This document shows, piece by piece, positions 10,582-21,829 of a DNA stretch of 64,000 nt. The notes beneath the pieces are model-generated. The model saw only the letters and a program-made list of their open reading frames with translations, had not been told where the DNA came from and ran no database searches. How positions within the stretch are numbered: the stretch's first letter is position 1; each line of letters opens with the position of its first letter. The translations under genes were made by a program, and so were the position numbers. Source of the stretch: Perkinsus olseni (Eukaryota; Perkinsozoa; Perkinsida; Perkinsidae); contig JABANP010000228.1 in NCBI GenBank assembly GCA_013115135.1, forward strand, positions 1 to 64,000, given 5' to 3'.

Positions 10582-13500
10582 ATGAGCGTTCCTGTTGCCC
10601 CGAGTGGCTCCTGTTCCTCCGTCACCAGTCCCGAAGTCCAACCGCCGACCTCCACGGCTGATGGGCAGTCAGTGTCCCTCCTCCTGCAAAGTGAGGACGA
10701 TACCGTAAGACTAGGCCAGCAGATAGCAAGCGTCGTGCGCCCGGGCTGCACAGTACTGTTGAAGGGGAATCTGGGCGCGGGCAAAACGTGCCTCGCCCGA
10801 GCCCTACTGAGACACGTCATGCAGAGGGAAGCCCTCGAAGTGCCCAGCCCCAGCTATTTAATAAGCTTTACGTACGTTGTTGAAGACGACTATGGTCTGT
10901 TGAAGAAGGGCTCCAAGGTAGCGGTGGTGGGCTGGGGTTGATAGACAGGTCCGGTGTAGGTGCATCATTTGGACCCCTACAGGCTGGCGTCGGGCAAGGT
11001 GGCTGCTTTGTTCGACTTTGATACTGCCTTCAAGGAGGATATCACCATCATTGAATGGCCTGAGCGACTTGGTAGGGAATTGGTCGGTCGACAGTGTGAT
11101 TGTAGCATAAAATTTTGAGACAGTGAGACCAAAAGGCATTGAATCGGTTGGCAGTGTGATTGTAGCATAAAATTTGAGATAGTGAGACCAGAAGGCATTG
11201 AATCGGTTGGCAGTGTGATTGTAGCATAAAATTTGAGATAGTGGGACCGGTAGGGATTTAATCGGTTGACAGTGTGATTGTAGCATAAAATTTGATATAG
11301 TGAACCCGTGAGCGCGCTACCCAGCAGGTGTCGTTGTTTTCTCAGGGTCCAATGTGACACCCCCGACCAGCTCTTCCCTAGTGGTCTACTTCAGTGGAGT
11401 TGGCCCGCAGGCGGTAGGCCGACACGTCACGTTAAGCTGCGGCGACGATGCTGAGTACTGGAGCTCGGTGCTCAAGGCCTGGCCGCCTAAAATCCGGACG
11501 GGGAAGCCTCGTCCGGTGGGAGACCAACAGGGGACGATCGAGGTACTACGGGAATGCCGCTGAGGGCAGCTTACTACGGATAACAGACAGTGCTAGCGTA
11601 AATGCGGAAGTCGGATCGGCCCGATCGCCCGTGTTCTTTGCGGGTCTCGGGCAAGACCTTTGAGGGATGTGATAGGCTTTTATGTAGCATAGTGGCTCGG
11701 ATATGCTGCCATAATCGGCAACACGTCGTTTGTGGAGAGCATCGGCGACGGCCACCCCAGTCTGTGTATTAGTTTAAAGTCCAACGCCGATAATACGGCT
11801 CAGTTAGGCTAGCACCACCGATGAGCTTCCCTGTAGGGGACCAGCTTAGCCTGTTGCATAGGCCCGGTGCGTTGAATAGTGAGTATCCTAGCGGTACTGG
11901 GCTCCAGAGGAATTCAAGGCGCGGGGACGTCTTGCTACTCCGCGGGAGGGCTCGTCATAACGAAGATCTTTCATTCGGTGTGGCTGAATATGTCCAAAAT
12001 TCATAGTGGTAGATAAGTCACTTGGATGGTATGGGGGAGTATCTTAGGTTGATGCGTGCTTGAGACGATTGTGCATCTGATTTACTTCAGCCTGTCGTTG
12101 ACGAAGAGAAGGGCGGTCAGTTTCTACCGCCGTTACCGAGCGATCGATCCAAGTGGTTGGTCCTCGGCATTGAGTCGTCTTGTGATGATACAGCTGCCGC
12201 CGTGGTCGATATTGATGGCAACATACGAGGAGAGGCGATAGCTAGTCAAGCGGGTGAGCACCCAGTCCTCTACCTCGAGGCCGTCGGATCGAATCTATCA
12301 GTCTCCTTTTTTCTCAGAAATTCACAGCCAGTACGGTGGAGTGGTACCGAAGTTGGCCCAGGAGGCCCACGCCTCAGCCATCAACAAGACGGTTGAGCTC
12401 GCTCTCTCCAGAGCTGGGATCGACTTCAAGGATCTCACTGCCATTGGTGTCACCGTGGGGCCTGGCCTAGCCCTCTGTCTACAGGCAAGCAGGGACTAGT
12501 CAGGGCTGCTGCTCGCCAACCAAAATTGTCTTCTGCGATTCGCCCATCTACAGTAGTGTGTTTTCAATAACGGCGTATACGGTAACCGAACCGATGAGAC
12601 TACAGCCACTCTTCTCATGGACTTTTTTGTGTCTGCAGTCCATCGGGGTTGATGATTGCAACCCGGGATCGACGAGGATGGGTAGAGCTTTCGGAGCGTG
12701 GTTGTTGGTTGTATCGCCTGTGGGAGGTCGATGGTCGTCCTCTGTCCTCAGGTTGGCGTGAAGAGTGCCATTGAGATGGCGGCCAAGTACGACCTTCCGC
12801 TGGTACGGACTCATCACATGGAGTCACACATGCTGGTGACGAGGAAACCAGATCCGGCGGCAGCTTCTGCTTCGCGCCCTGAGTTTCCCTTCGTCACTCT
12901 ACTGGTGTCCGGCGGCCACAACATGGCGGTGCTGACCAAAGGGAATGGGCGACCATGTTATTCTGGGATCGACCTTAGACGACTCTGTTGGGGAGTGCTT
13001 CGATAAGGTTGCGCGGTTGCTAGACATCCACGACGTCCCCGGGTGGCCCGGTTCTTGAGAAGTTGGCGAGTCAGGGCAACCCCAGGGCCTGCTTGCGGGA
13101 GCTGGCGAAGCCCTTGGCGAAGACGCGAGACCTCGAGCTGAAAAACGGTTGTGACTTCTCCTTTGCGGGGTTGAAGACGTCGATGAGGCAGCTCATAGAG
13201 GGCGGCAAGTACAGCAAACCCGATATGGCAGCGACCTTCCAGAAGCGTTGTGTGGACCATCTGGTCGAACGAGCTGGTCGGGCGATCGACTGGGCCATGG
13301 ATCTTGACGGAGGGATCAAGGATTTGGTGGTTGCTGGTGGTGTGGCAGCTAATATGACCGTCCGGTCGAGCATGCAGGAGTTGGCCAAGGAGAAGGGCCT
13401 CACGTTGCACTGCCCTCCTACAAGGTTGTGTACGGACAACGGTACGATGGTTGCCTGGAACGCGATCGAGCATCTGAAGAAGGGCCTTTATGAGAGGGCT

Positions 13501-13698
13501 CCCTGCGCTGCCGAGTCCGCCGAGAAGTTCGTCGAGGTCCGACCCCGCTGGCCCCTGGGTCCGCGTGATGACAGGTGCAAGGGAAGGGATAACGCGGAGG
13601 GTGGTCGGAAGGCGAGGAAGCGACCGCAGCCAGAGGAACCCTCTGAGGAGCAGCTGAGAGAGATCAAACGTGTTGCAGCGGAAGTTAGAATATCCTAA
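10582..13698 (+). CDS. Bifunctional TsaE-TsaD fusion for t6A tRNA modification
   Basis: Exons 10582-10917, 10960-11071, 11346-11515, 12091-12253, 12318-12484 and 12752-13698 join in consistent phase. The first three encode TsaE, the P-loop ATPase of bacterial t6A synthesis: Walker [26 protein letters not shown] and IIEWPERL. The last three encode a TsaD/Qri7-type threonylcarbamoyltransferase: [36 protein letters not shown], the metal site [32 protein letters not shown] and [11 protein letters not shown]. The exon 3 to exon 4 junction is phase 0 and would fuse the two domains through a short linker. Two single-base frame breaks lie near 12953 and 13043. Exon 5 uses a GC donor. An organellar role is likely from the Qri7-like sequence; no targeting peptide is certain. 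Confidence 0.82.
11083..11310. repeat. Minisatellite, 59-60 bp unit, about 3.7 copies
   Basis: Lies inside the second intron of the TsaE-TsaD gene. Each unit contains CAGTGTGATTGTAGCATAAA, at 11092, 11152, 11211 and about 11270, with a few substitutions between copies. The core TGTAGCATAAAA is the reverse complement of the core of the 38-bp repeat in the SAMHD1 gene. Confidence 0.9.
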
Positions 13699-14242
13699 TT
13701 CTGTTCAGTTTCCTTCACTGTTGTTGACTAGGGTGATTGCGTTTAGTTGGTTGAGGCGAGGGCTGGGGGGGGGCGTGCAGGAGTGTTCCGAAAGGAATGG
13801 TAGTCTAGCTGCTGTAGCATCGATGCCGTCAATGTGCTTCCCTGCTGGGGAGAATGGAATTCCGTCTTCTCGTGCGCTATTGATGGAGCAGCATTATCGT
13901 CGTTACAGTGATGATTGGATTGGAGAACATCATCCGGGTGGGAGTTCTGACGAAGGCGGACTGAGACGTGGGGTCTCTACGCTTTCCAGCGTCCTTCAAC
14001 TGCGAATAATTTCCACAATCTCCCGGTAGAACGAAGTTGGAATTGCGACAATGATGTTAGGAAGAGAAAAACGGTGAAGTCTATCGGCGGAATTTCCGCC
14101 GGGTGTTTCCGGACGCTGAACTGGAAATGTCGTTTCGGCGGAGCTGGAAGATGCCGAGTTTTTTTGGGGATATTTTCTGGTAGTAATTCTCCTTCCTTCA
14201 CATCTTGCAATGAGATCGTCTGCGCTATAGTCTTGCTGAGCC
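13699..14242. other. Intergenic spacer
   Basis: No supported coding frame or repeat. It contains a short G run near 13770 and the region just upstream of the next gene, where a candidate signal-peptide start at 14211 is followed by two stops (about 14229 and 14238). Confidence 0.4.
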
Positions 14243-15518
14243 TTGGCTGTGTGTCCGGTGGTGGACCGAAGCGAACAAGGAGCTATGTTCAACCCAAAGT
14301 ATCCACCGGGGACCTACAGGGCCGTCAAGCACGAGGGAGATGGAGTCTGTCCCGGGCTCCCAGATCTCGTCGACTTCGAGATGGTGGTTCGCAACGGTCC
14401 ATATGGTCAGAATGCGAGACTTACTTTCCAAGACCGTAGGGCGGCATTGGCCGACCAGCCGCCTACCACCAGTAGCGGCTCATTTGAACTTGCGTTTCAT
14501 AACCGCGTGAGTTTGGGAACTCTGGAGCGGATTGGATCGTTGGAGACTGGGGAGCTCTTGAACTGCTTCGGCTTCGAACGTCTAACACCGCCTTCTGCCT
14601 TCGTCGCCGACCTGTACGCCCGCCTGTCCTTGGTGAAACCGCCATTCTGCACGCAACTGATATTTTGCCAAACAAAGGGCATCGGTCTTGTCGTTGGTAT
14701 CGGGCGGAATTTAAACAAGAACAGTAAACTGGAGTCCTTCGATTACGGTTTCAAGCTGGAACTGCAATCAGCAAAGGAAACTGCTGCTCTACCGAAGGAG
14801 GGCGGTAGGAAACGAGTCCCTCCGTTGAGGATTCGAATCGCACCGCCGAAACGTCCTAGGGAAGCTGAGGCTAGCTCACTCCCCGACACCGGCGATCTTC
14901 AAGTCCATCATCTTCCAGTATCCAACCCTGCTGTAGACGCTGCCTCGCCTCCGTTCGGAAGACGTGAAGAAGGCTGTTGACTCACCACCCTCAGAGCTCA
15001 ACGCCGGAGCTCCTCCGGGCGACAGGTTGCTCGATCTCCCACTAGAATCACAAGGGGCATATCACACACCGCCACCTATCGACGATTCGAGAGGCGGAAT
15101 TGGGTGGGAGTATAGCGGTGGGCCATCGGCAAGCATGTTCGATGGGCTGTACGAGACGCAAAACACAACTGGCTTCGATCAGCTTACGAAGATTTCGGTG
15201 AACATCAGTAGGGCGCAGGCTGACCATCCTCGAGTCGAGCTAGTGGTGGAGTTCCCACACTACGAAGTTGAGCTCTGTGAAGAGAGCGCGGTGTATCAAG
15301 AGGGATGCCTCCTGCTTGATTTCTCGAAGGGAGCTAACGACTCCGAGATGCTCATCTTCGGAGATACTCTGGGATTAGATTATTTATCTCCAACTTCATT
15401 TCGCATTTGTCAGCGAGAAGGCGGCGAATTGGTTCTGATGTTTGATGCCAGTAGATACTCTGAGGGTATGCCGAGTACAACGGTCCAGCTCAGGCTGCGC
15501 AAAGTCAATTTGAGCTAG
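14243..15518 (+). CDS. Lineage-specific two-part protein, frame break between halves
   Basis: Two overlapping frames, 14243-14980 and 14964-15518, in +1 relation. The first half has MFNPKYPPGTYRAVKHEG, VDFEMVVRNGPYGQNARLTF and LVKPPFCTQLIFCQTKGIGL, then a basic, proline-rich tail. The second half has MFDGLYETQNTTG, ISVNISRAQADHPRVELVVE and a beta-rich end. The halves look like diverged repeats of one domain (MF..xY start, then alternating beta strands), so they may be one gene with a frame break at 14978 or two genes. A hydrophobic leader upstream is interrupted by stops. No known family recognised; related in style to the genes at 21.8-23.5 kb. Confidence 0.5.
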
Positions 15519-15636
15519 GAAGAGCCGAGCCTTCGTGTTAAGATCGACGCTTTGAATGTGGGCACATCTAGCCTGCAGGCGAGTGAAGCACCGAAGCACT
15601 ACGGCTGTAGGTGTAGGCTCTTTCGAGACCACTGCG

Positions 15637-15960
15637 ATGGTCCTCCTTTCACGCTCATCTGTTGTTGCCATGCTGTTATTCGTGATGTTGTCGCTGTTGA
15701 TTCGGAGGGTTGTGTTAATAATGGAGCATTGTTCGAGACTTGTGCTTCATTCTTGGAACCCTTTGCTGAGTAAGAAGTCACATTCACCCTCGGGGACGGG
15801 CTGCCCGTCATGCGCCGGTCTTAGCGAGCAGGAAGTTGTCGGCATGAGTACAGCGCATAGCTTCTCCCAGCAAGTCACCATAGGGATTCGCTTCCTCATC
15901 ACCCGTGGTTGTGGACGGTTCCAGATCACTGTCTCAACTCAGGTAGACCTCCGTTTTTGA
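15637..15960 (+). CDS. Possible secreted or membrane-anchored small protein
   Basis: The frame opens with MVLLSRSSVVAMLLFVMLSL, a good signal peptide or membrane anchor, followed by low-information sequence. There is no homologue in view and no splice support. It may be the first exon of another lineage-specific gene after the one at 14.2 kb. Confidence 0.25.
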   Translation: MVLLSRSSVVAMLLFVMLSLLIRRVVLIMEHCSRLVLHSWNPLLSKKSHSPSGTGCPSCAGLSEQEVVGMSTAHSFSQQVTIGIRFLITRGCGRFQITVSTQVDLRF

Positions 15961-17075
15961 CAGCTCCGGTGACGAATGGGGCTGATGGAGCTCAGAAACC
16001 CCTTGGCCGACGCCACCGCTGTGCTCTGTGACTTGGGGGGCCTCGGAGATGCTGTGATGCTATCAGCCCGCGCTCTTCCTCTTTGGCGAATAGTTCATAA
16101 TAATTTGCGTCCACTGGGGTTATCACCCAAGCCCTACGACAGGAGGGATACTGATAGAAGCCTGCGTCTGTATGAAGACAGCAGGAACGAATGCTACTAG
16201 CGCTAGGGGACAGATGGATTGTGTGCTGCCAGAACCTCATGGTTTGATCTGTGTTGTTGTGAGGCTGTGAGACCGCTAGCTACTCTCGGGTCCCTCCGGT
16301 CAGTGGTCAACCGCCTGCGTGAGAAAGGCGATGGTAGGCCCGCCATCGGGCTACGTAATATTGAATCACTCAGAGCTAGTGTAAGTGAAGTGGTGCACAT
16401 AGCACAACAATGATGTCTCTAATGCTTTGATCTGTATCACAATGATATTTCTAGTAACACTCACCGCTGGTGTCTCAGCTGGACGAGTGGTAGCTGCTGA
16501 TGACTGTAGCGCTGAGCTGCTGTGGAGACCTCTCTGCTTTCAGCTCTCTCAATGACTGGCGTGGTCATGAGGCTGTGGTTTCGCTCTTCATGCTCTGCCT
16601 TCATCGGGTTGTTCTATCATCGTGATGACTTCTACGGTGACCACATGACGTTCTAGCTTTGTTCTCTCTGGCACTGTGCGAGTGAACGTCAGTAGTGCTG
16701 GCCAGCCATCGGCATCTTTATCCCAGTTAGCGAAGGCCTTCGAGGATGTACTGGTTGGAGGAGGTGGATGAGATCAGCCTCCTGATTCAATTCAACTCTA
16801 CGGTGCTTTAACGTGGCTCTCACGGCTCTTGCCCTTGGATGTTCGTTTGCCTTCTTGCTTTCTTTCAGGGAGGTCGCGGTGGATCGAAGCGTTCTCGGGT
16901 GCCGCGTCGTCTGGAACAGGTAAAACACTGTCGCCTCACTTCTGCACTGCAGATCGCCCTCTACTTAGGTTGCCGGAGGAGGAAGGCGGTTTGTTGTCGT
17001 CGTCAGCGACAAGGACGCTGGTCGTCTCGTGGTGGAAGAAGTTGTGACGGCATCGTTCTCAACGCTCTTGGTCCT
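15961..17075. other. Gene-poor spacer
   Basis: Short frames on both strands show no family motif or credible splice structure. Nothing supported. Confidence 0.4.
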
Positions 17076-17445
17076 ATGGGCTGCCACGCCCTCCTTCCCT
17101 AATGTAAAGGGACATGGCCGTTGAGGCAGTATGGGCTGCTATGCCCTCCTTCCCTAGTGTAAAGGGACATGGCCGTTGAGGCAGTATGGGCTGCTATGCC
17201 CTCCTTCCCTAGTGTAAGGGGACATGCCCTTTGAGGCAGTATGGGCTGCTATGCCCTCCTTCCCTAGTGTAAAGGGACATGGCCGTTGAGGCAGTATGGG
17301 CTGCTATGCCCTCCTTCCCTAGTGTAAAGGGACATGGCCGTTGAGGCAGTATGGGCTGCTATGCCCTCCTTCCCTAATGTAAAGGGACATGGCCGTTGAG
17401 GCAGTATGGGCTGCCATGCCCTCCTTCCCTAGTGTAAAGGGAGTT
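17076..17445. repeat. Minisatellite, exact 55-bp unit, about 6.7 copies
   Basis: Units begin ATGGGCTGCTATGCCCTCC at 17076, 17131, 17186, 17241, 17296, 17351 and 17406. The copies differ at very few positions (TAATG/TAGTG, one GGGGAC copy near 17220). Since 55 is not a multiple of three and stops recur, it is not coding. It lies between the 15-kb gene and SAMHD1. Confidence 0.95.
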
Positions 17446-17851
17446 TGTTGTGTCATGGCCGAAGGACCGTCATTAGATCCCGTTTGGGAAGTGCCTTGTG
17501 TTGATAAGGTCATGAGGGCGAGAGGCCCCAACAATCACAGGCGTGATGCACTGAGTCACAGAGTACTCCCACCGGTCGACAGGCGACACGCGAAACGCGA
17601 GGCCAACTCGGCTGAGTGCAGCTTTGCCGAAGAGATCGATACCAGTACTCGTAACCGCTGTGTCCGCTACTCCGTCATCTCTCTTATACCACTTTTTCAC
17701 CAGATCGTTATTGAGCTTTTGGCGGGATCTCATCACCTTCAGAATACCTATTTTCAGATGCCCTCGTCACTGTCTACAACAGCCCCTCCTCGCTCCCCCC
17801 TCTCATGTCCTCTAGTTTTCAGTTGTTCCCTCGGTGATAGTAGTCCTCACG

Positions 17852-20800
17852 ATGTCGTCACACAACGAGAACGACGTGGACGTTATCAATGAAGCTACCC
17901 CAGCAAGCACTGTGGCCGTCACCGACGACCTTCACCAGCGGAAGTTGATTCAAGTTGACTTTCAAGGGAAAACTGAGAGATTCGCGTACGCCATCAGCGC
18001 TCTTCTATTCGTCTCTGCTTCATTATTGATGGAATAATTACGTTAAGTGTGAGTTTATAGTCCAACGCTGGCAGCGGCGCGCTGGACTGGTTACATTCTC
18101 ACCGAGTTGCTTTTCTCATACTATGGGTTTCATTCTGTACCGTTTTCATGGTCATGGACTCACAGCCTCTTTAGCTGGTGTAATCTCCTCAGGTTCAAGA
18201 GCACCACCCAGCTCCTCACCCAACTGAAGTACTCCTTCTCCCTAGAGAACGCCCGAGCGATCGAGCTGAGGGACGTCGCCGTGGACGCCGTCGTCCCCCT
18301 CGGTGATCTCGAAGATGGTGGACACTACACGCTCAAGGTAAGTCGCCACTCCGCTCGACCTCGTCCAACTGAGAGAATCGCGGTGCTGTTGTTTGGGCAG
18401 GTCGTTGGCCACACGCTTGCCTTTCAAGAAGGCTTCTCGACTCAGTGTCCGGTGCACAGGCTCATCACCCTGCCGGACATCTGTCGCTACATCATCGATA
18501 CTCCCTACTTTCAGCGCTTGCGGAACGAAACGCAGCTCGGTAAGGTGGTCATCCATCGCCGCATCGAGAGGTGCTTGCAGGTGCCGCTGGATACGTCTTT
18601 ATGGGCGCCACTCACACGAGGTTCGAGCATTCCATCGGGGCCGCCTATCTCGCGTAGGTTGCCACTGTCATCAGAATGAAATGCAGGGCGTGGGATTTGA
18701 ACCGGGGACCTTTCGGTTTTTCTCTTTCAGGAAGAAGATGGTTGACCAGTTGAGCTCCAACCAACCGGAATACGGTATCGACGAGGAAGACAAGCTCTGT
18801 GTCATAATCGCTGGCCTCTGTCATGACCTCGGCCATGGGCCCTACTCACACGTCTGGGACTCCCACGTAACCCTCCTTCTCACGTCGGACACGCCATCGA
18901 GAATTTCAGGTGAACCCTGCCCTTGGCATTCATCACGGACACGAGACGATGAGTGTGAAAATGATGTCGGTTTGCCCAGGATTGGCCATCCGTCGATTCT
19001 TCTGCTCCTTTCAGCGACATTCTGGTTGAGCATCTCCTCAAGACCAGCGATTGCCCTTCCATTCGGGCTCTCTTCACTGAGAGGAACATTGCCTTCATTA
19101 AAGCCTGCATCGAGGTGACCGTCTCCATCGGAACTTCGCCGCGCCATCTGCATCTTTCCAGCCACCGTCGCAACTACACGACCCCGACTTTGGCGAAGAC
19201 CATCGGGATGAGGTCGGCCTTCCCTCCACTGTACACTAGGACGACCCTGTTGTTGTGGTGGCTTGTCAGTTCTTTCGCTCCATCGGGAGGCCTCCGTCGA
19301 AGTTCTTCCTGCTGGAGATAGTTGCCAACAAGAAATGCGGTGTTGACGTGGACAAGCTGGACTACATCATACGGTGATCATCACATCCACGCTTTCTCAT
19401 TTTATGCTACATTACTGATGTTAACGCCTTATTACCATTTTATGCTACATTACTGATGTTAACGCCTTATTACCATTTTATGCTACATTACTGATGTTAA
19501 CGCCTTATTACCATTTTATGCTACATCACCGTGCTTCTCTTGGTCAAATACTGCCTCTAAGTGTATCGCCGTTTCGCTAGTAGCGCTCTTTGTACTTGAA
19601 GGACATAAACGTCGTTTATGTGGGAGGTTCTAGTATGTCGTAAAGATGAGCCCGGTACAGAAAATGACCCGTAAAGGGACTCAATACTAACATCGTTATT
19701 TCTCTACTAATTTTGATAATAAACTCCACTGCATTTCGTGTGGGTGTCTTTTCTATCGCCATTCATAACGCAGCCGTCGGCAATCTCCTTCGAATGATGC
19801 GCATTCTCGTGCTCTCCTCAGGGACTGCCACTACACTGGTTACTCGTCCACCGTCGACACCTCCCGACTGATAAGCACAGCCAAAGTGAGATTCCCTGTA
19901 GATCCCTTCCCGCCGTCACCTCCCTTCTAGATCATGCCCTGCGATAACGAAGTGAACCGGATCTGCTGGCCGGCCAAGGCTGTTGGCAACATCATGGACC
20001 TCTTCCAGCGCCGAGCCAACCTCCATCACGACGTGTAGGTCCCCGGATGATCAGTCTGTCGAGGAGTCCGTTGGGCAGGTATCAGCATCCCACCGTCACT
20101 GGTGTTGATCTGATACTTCGAGATGCCTTCGTCAAAGCCTCTCCCCACCTTCAAGTTCGGTGTCGTGATGGCGAGTTCCGGTGAGTGCTTCTGCGCGTAT
20201 GTGGATTTATAGTCCATCGCCGGATCGTTTTTTCTGAGGAAGGTTATCAAATGACGTAGCGTGGATCGCGCAGTCGTTCGAACTCGGCTCGCGGGGTTGC
20301 CAAAAACTGAAGTATCCGCGCTTCTTTCTCATCTCTAACTTGGGTCCCTCCATCGCCTTCGTACATCGATGGTTCCCTAAGGAGAATGAGAGCAGCCCAC
20401 CGGAGATACTCTTTTTCGACGGACTGTTCTGCCGCTCAGGTCTTTGAAGGAAGCCAGTGGAGACCCCGTGGCCTTCAGTCGCGTCACCAACTGGTTGGTA
20501 AGTGCCCCATGCTCCTGCTGCGCGCATATCGTTCCCAACTCAGCACCAGTACATTCAATTCGGCCGCCACGTGAAGCTGAACGTTGATTGGGACCATCCG
20601 GACATGCTGGAGGCCACGCGGCTCCTCGAGAACATCAGCAATCGACAGTGAGCTTGAAGGCGTCCGTTGAGCCATTTCAACCGCACTTTAGGTTGTTCAA
20701 AATCGCTGGTATTTTCACCGAGCGCTACCCCGGCCAGCGCGATCTGACTAAGACCGCCGAGGAAATCGCTGCCTTGACGAGAGGGCAGGTGAAACCTGCA

Positions 20801-21272
20801 GAAGTAGGGCGTGTGGTCATTGTCGTTCTCGGAGGCGCATTCTCAGATTGAGTGTCGATCGAGGAAGATCTCTTGGGGAATGAAGGACAAGAATCCGATG
20901 GAAAATATCCGCTTTTACGCCGAGAAAGGTGAGGGGCTGTTCCTGGCCGTGAAGGGGACTGCTCGTGTGTTCTCAGGCTCGATGCGGCTGAGCCGAACTG
21001 AGTTCCCCAATATGTTACCCCGGGCCTTCGAGGATGCCGAGACCATTGTGTTCTTGAAATCGCAGGATCAGAGCAAAAGACAGGCGACCAAGGCGGCCCT
21101 AGACGAGTGGCTTCAACAGCAGGTGAGTGCCTTCCTGTTCAAACTGAGTGAGTACTGTCTTCGTCAGCCGGAGTGCGACCGTCCGAGCGATGCATCACCG
21201 ATGAAGGTCGGACCGCCCACGCCGAGATGTAACAACCAGAAGAAGTTGCCTTCGAATCGTGCTCAGCTGTAA
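17852..21272 (+). CDS. SAMHD1: SAMHD1-like dNTP triphosphohydrolase
   Basis: HD-domain enzyme that cleaves dNTPs to deoxynucleosides and triphosphate, controlling dNTP pools. Seventeen exons: 17852-17985, 18193-18337, 18401-18539, 18581-18653, 18731-18866, 18910-18965, 19015-19114, 19162-19230, 19270-19373, 19822-19885, 19931-20034, 20079-20180, 20544-20647, 20692-20788, 20847-20928, 20977-21122 and 21168-21272. Family blocks are [51 protein letters not shown] (HD metal site), [46 protein letters not shown] and [15 protein letters not shown]. The C-terminus resembles the end of animal SAMHD1. All junctions up to exon 12 keep phase. Between exons 12 and 13 the family's IDD...TDNI block was not found. 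Introns hold a minisatellite, a tRNA-like segment and two copies of a dispersed motif. Confidence 0.93.
18654..18730 (-). repeat. tRNA 3'-half-like segment inside a SAMHD1 intron (antisense)
   Basis: This 77-nt intron is fixed by homology on both sides (YLA / KKMVDQ). On the minus strand it reads AAAGGTCCCCGGTTCAAATC, the variable loop and T-arm of a tRNA, then an acceptor-like end. Confidence 0.7.
19397..19526. repeat. Minisatellite, 38-bp unit, 3.4 copies
   Basis: TTTATGCTAC recurs at 19401, 19439, 19477 and 19515, exactly 38 bp apart. It sits in the SAMHD1 intron 19374-19821. The core TTTTATGCTACA is the reverse complement of the TsaE-TsaD intron repeat core. Confidence 0.95.
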
Positions 21273-21829
21273 GGATATTCTTTGCAGTGCGCTCGTCTCC
21301 AGCGACTTCTGTCGGTTGTTCGCGAGGAATTTTCGTGTGCTCAGGAAACGAGTATTTTCGTTGATCACGCCGAGCTACGAGACGCCCAGCAAGCACCCCG
21401 TGGAGAACCGAGCGAGGAGAGTCAGGCTTGAAAAATGAGAAGTTCTCGGAGGCCGAAGCTTTCATTTAAATTCAATAATTTGTCGTAGTCAAGTACAGTG
21501 TCTTCTCGCCAACTACTTTTGTTATTGAGTTTACCGATGGCAGAATAGGATAGTTGCTCACGAAGGTCTCGCAAGAGACAAGTTCAACCAAGCGGACGAG
21601 CTGATGGGTGACAGGAAGGCAGCTCGGATTGATGGCCTCTGACGAGCTCTAGGCGAGAAGTGGGAAGCTGTCCTCTGCAACAGACCCAATCAAGGGGACT
21701 CGAGAGGCGTCGTGTTCATAGGCCCGAGTAGGGTTGAAACTGGAGTGAACACAAGTTGTCGAAACAGTAAACTTGATTGCTATCAAATGAATAATCAAAA
21801 TGTTGGGCTGATGAAGATGCTCGCCTGTC
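21273..21829. other. Spacer between convergent genes
   Basis: The plus-strand SAMHD1 gene and the minus-strand paralogue pair converge here. No supported feature. Confidence 0.4.

Noticed and set aside
10876..10959. Earlier splice donors (10872 or 10876) for the first TsaE exon
   Set aside because: Donor 10918 keeps phase with a 42-nt intron and gives normal spacing between SPSYL and HHLDPYRL.
17389..17892. 167-codon plus-strand frame after the 55-bp repeat
   Set aside because: It starts inside the minisatellite, has no motif, and overlaps the SAMHD1 first exon in another frame.
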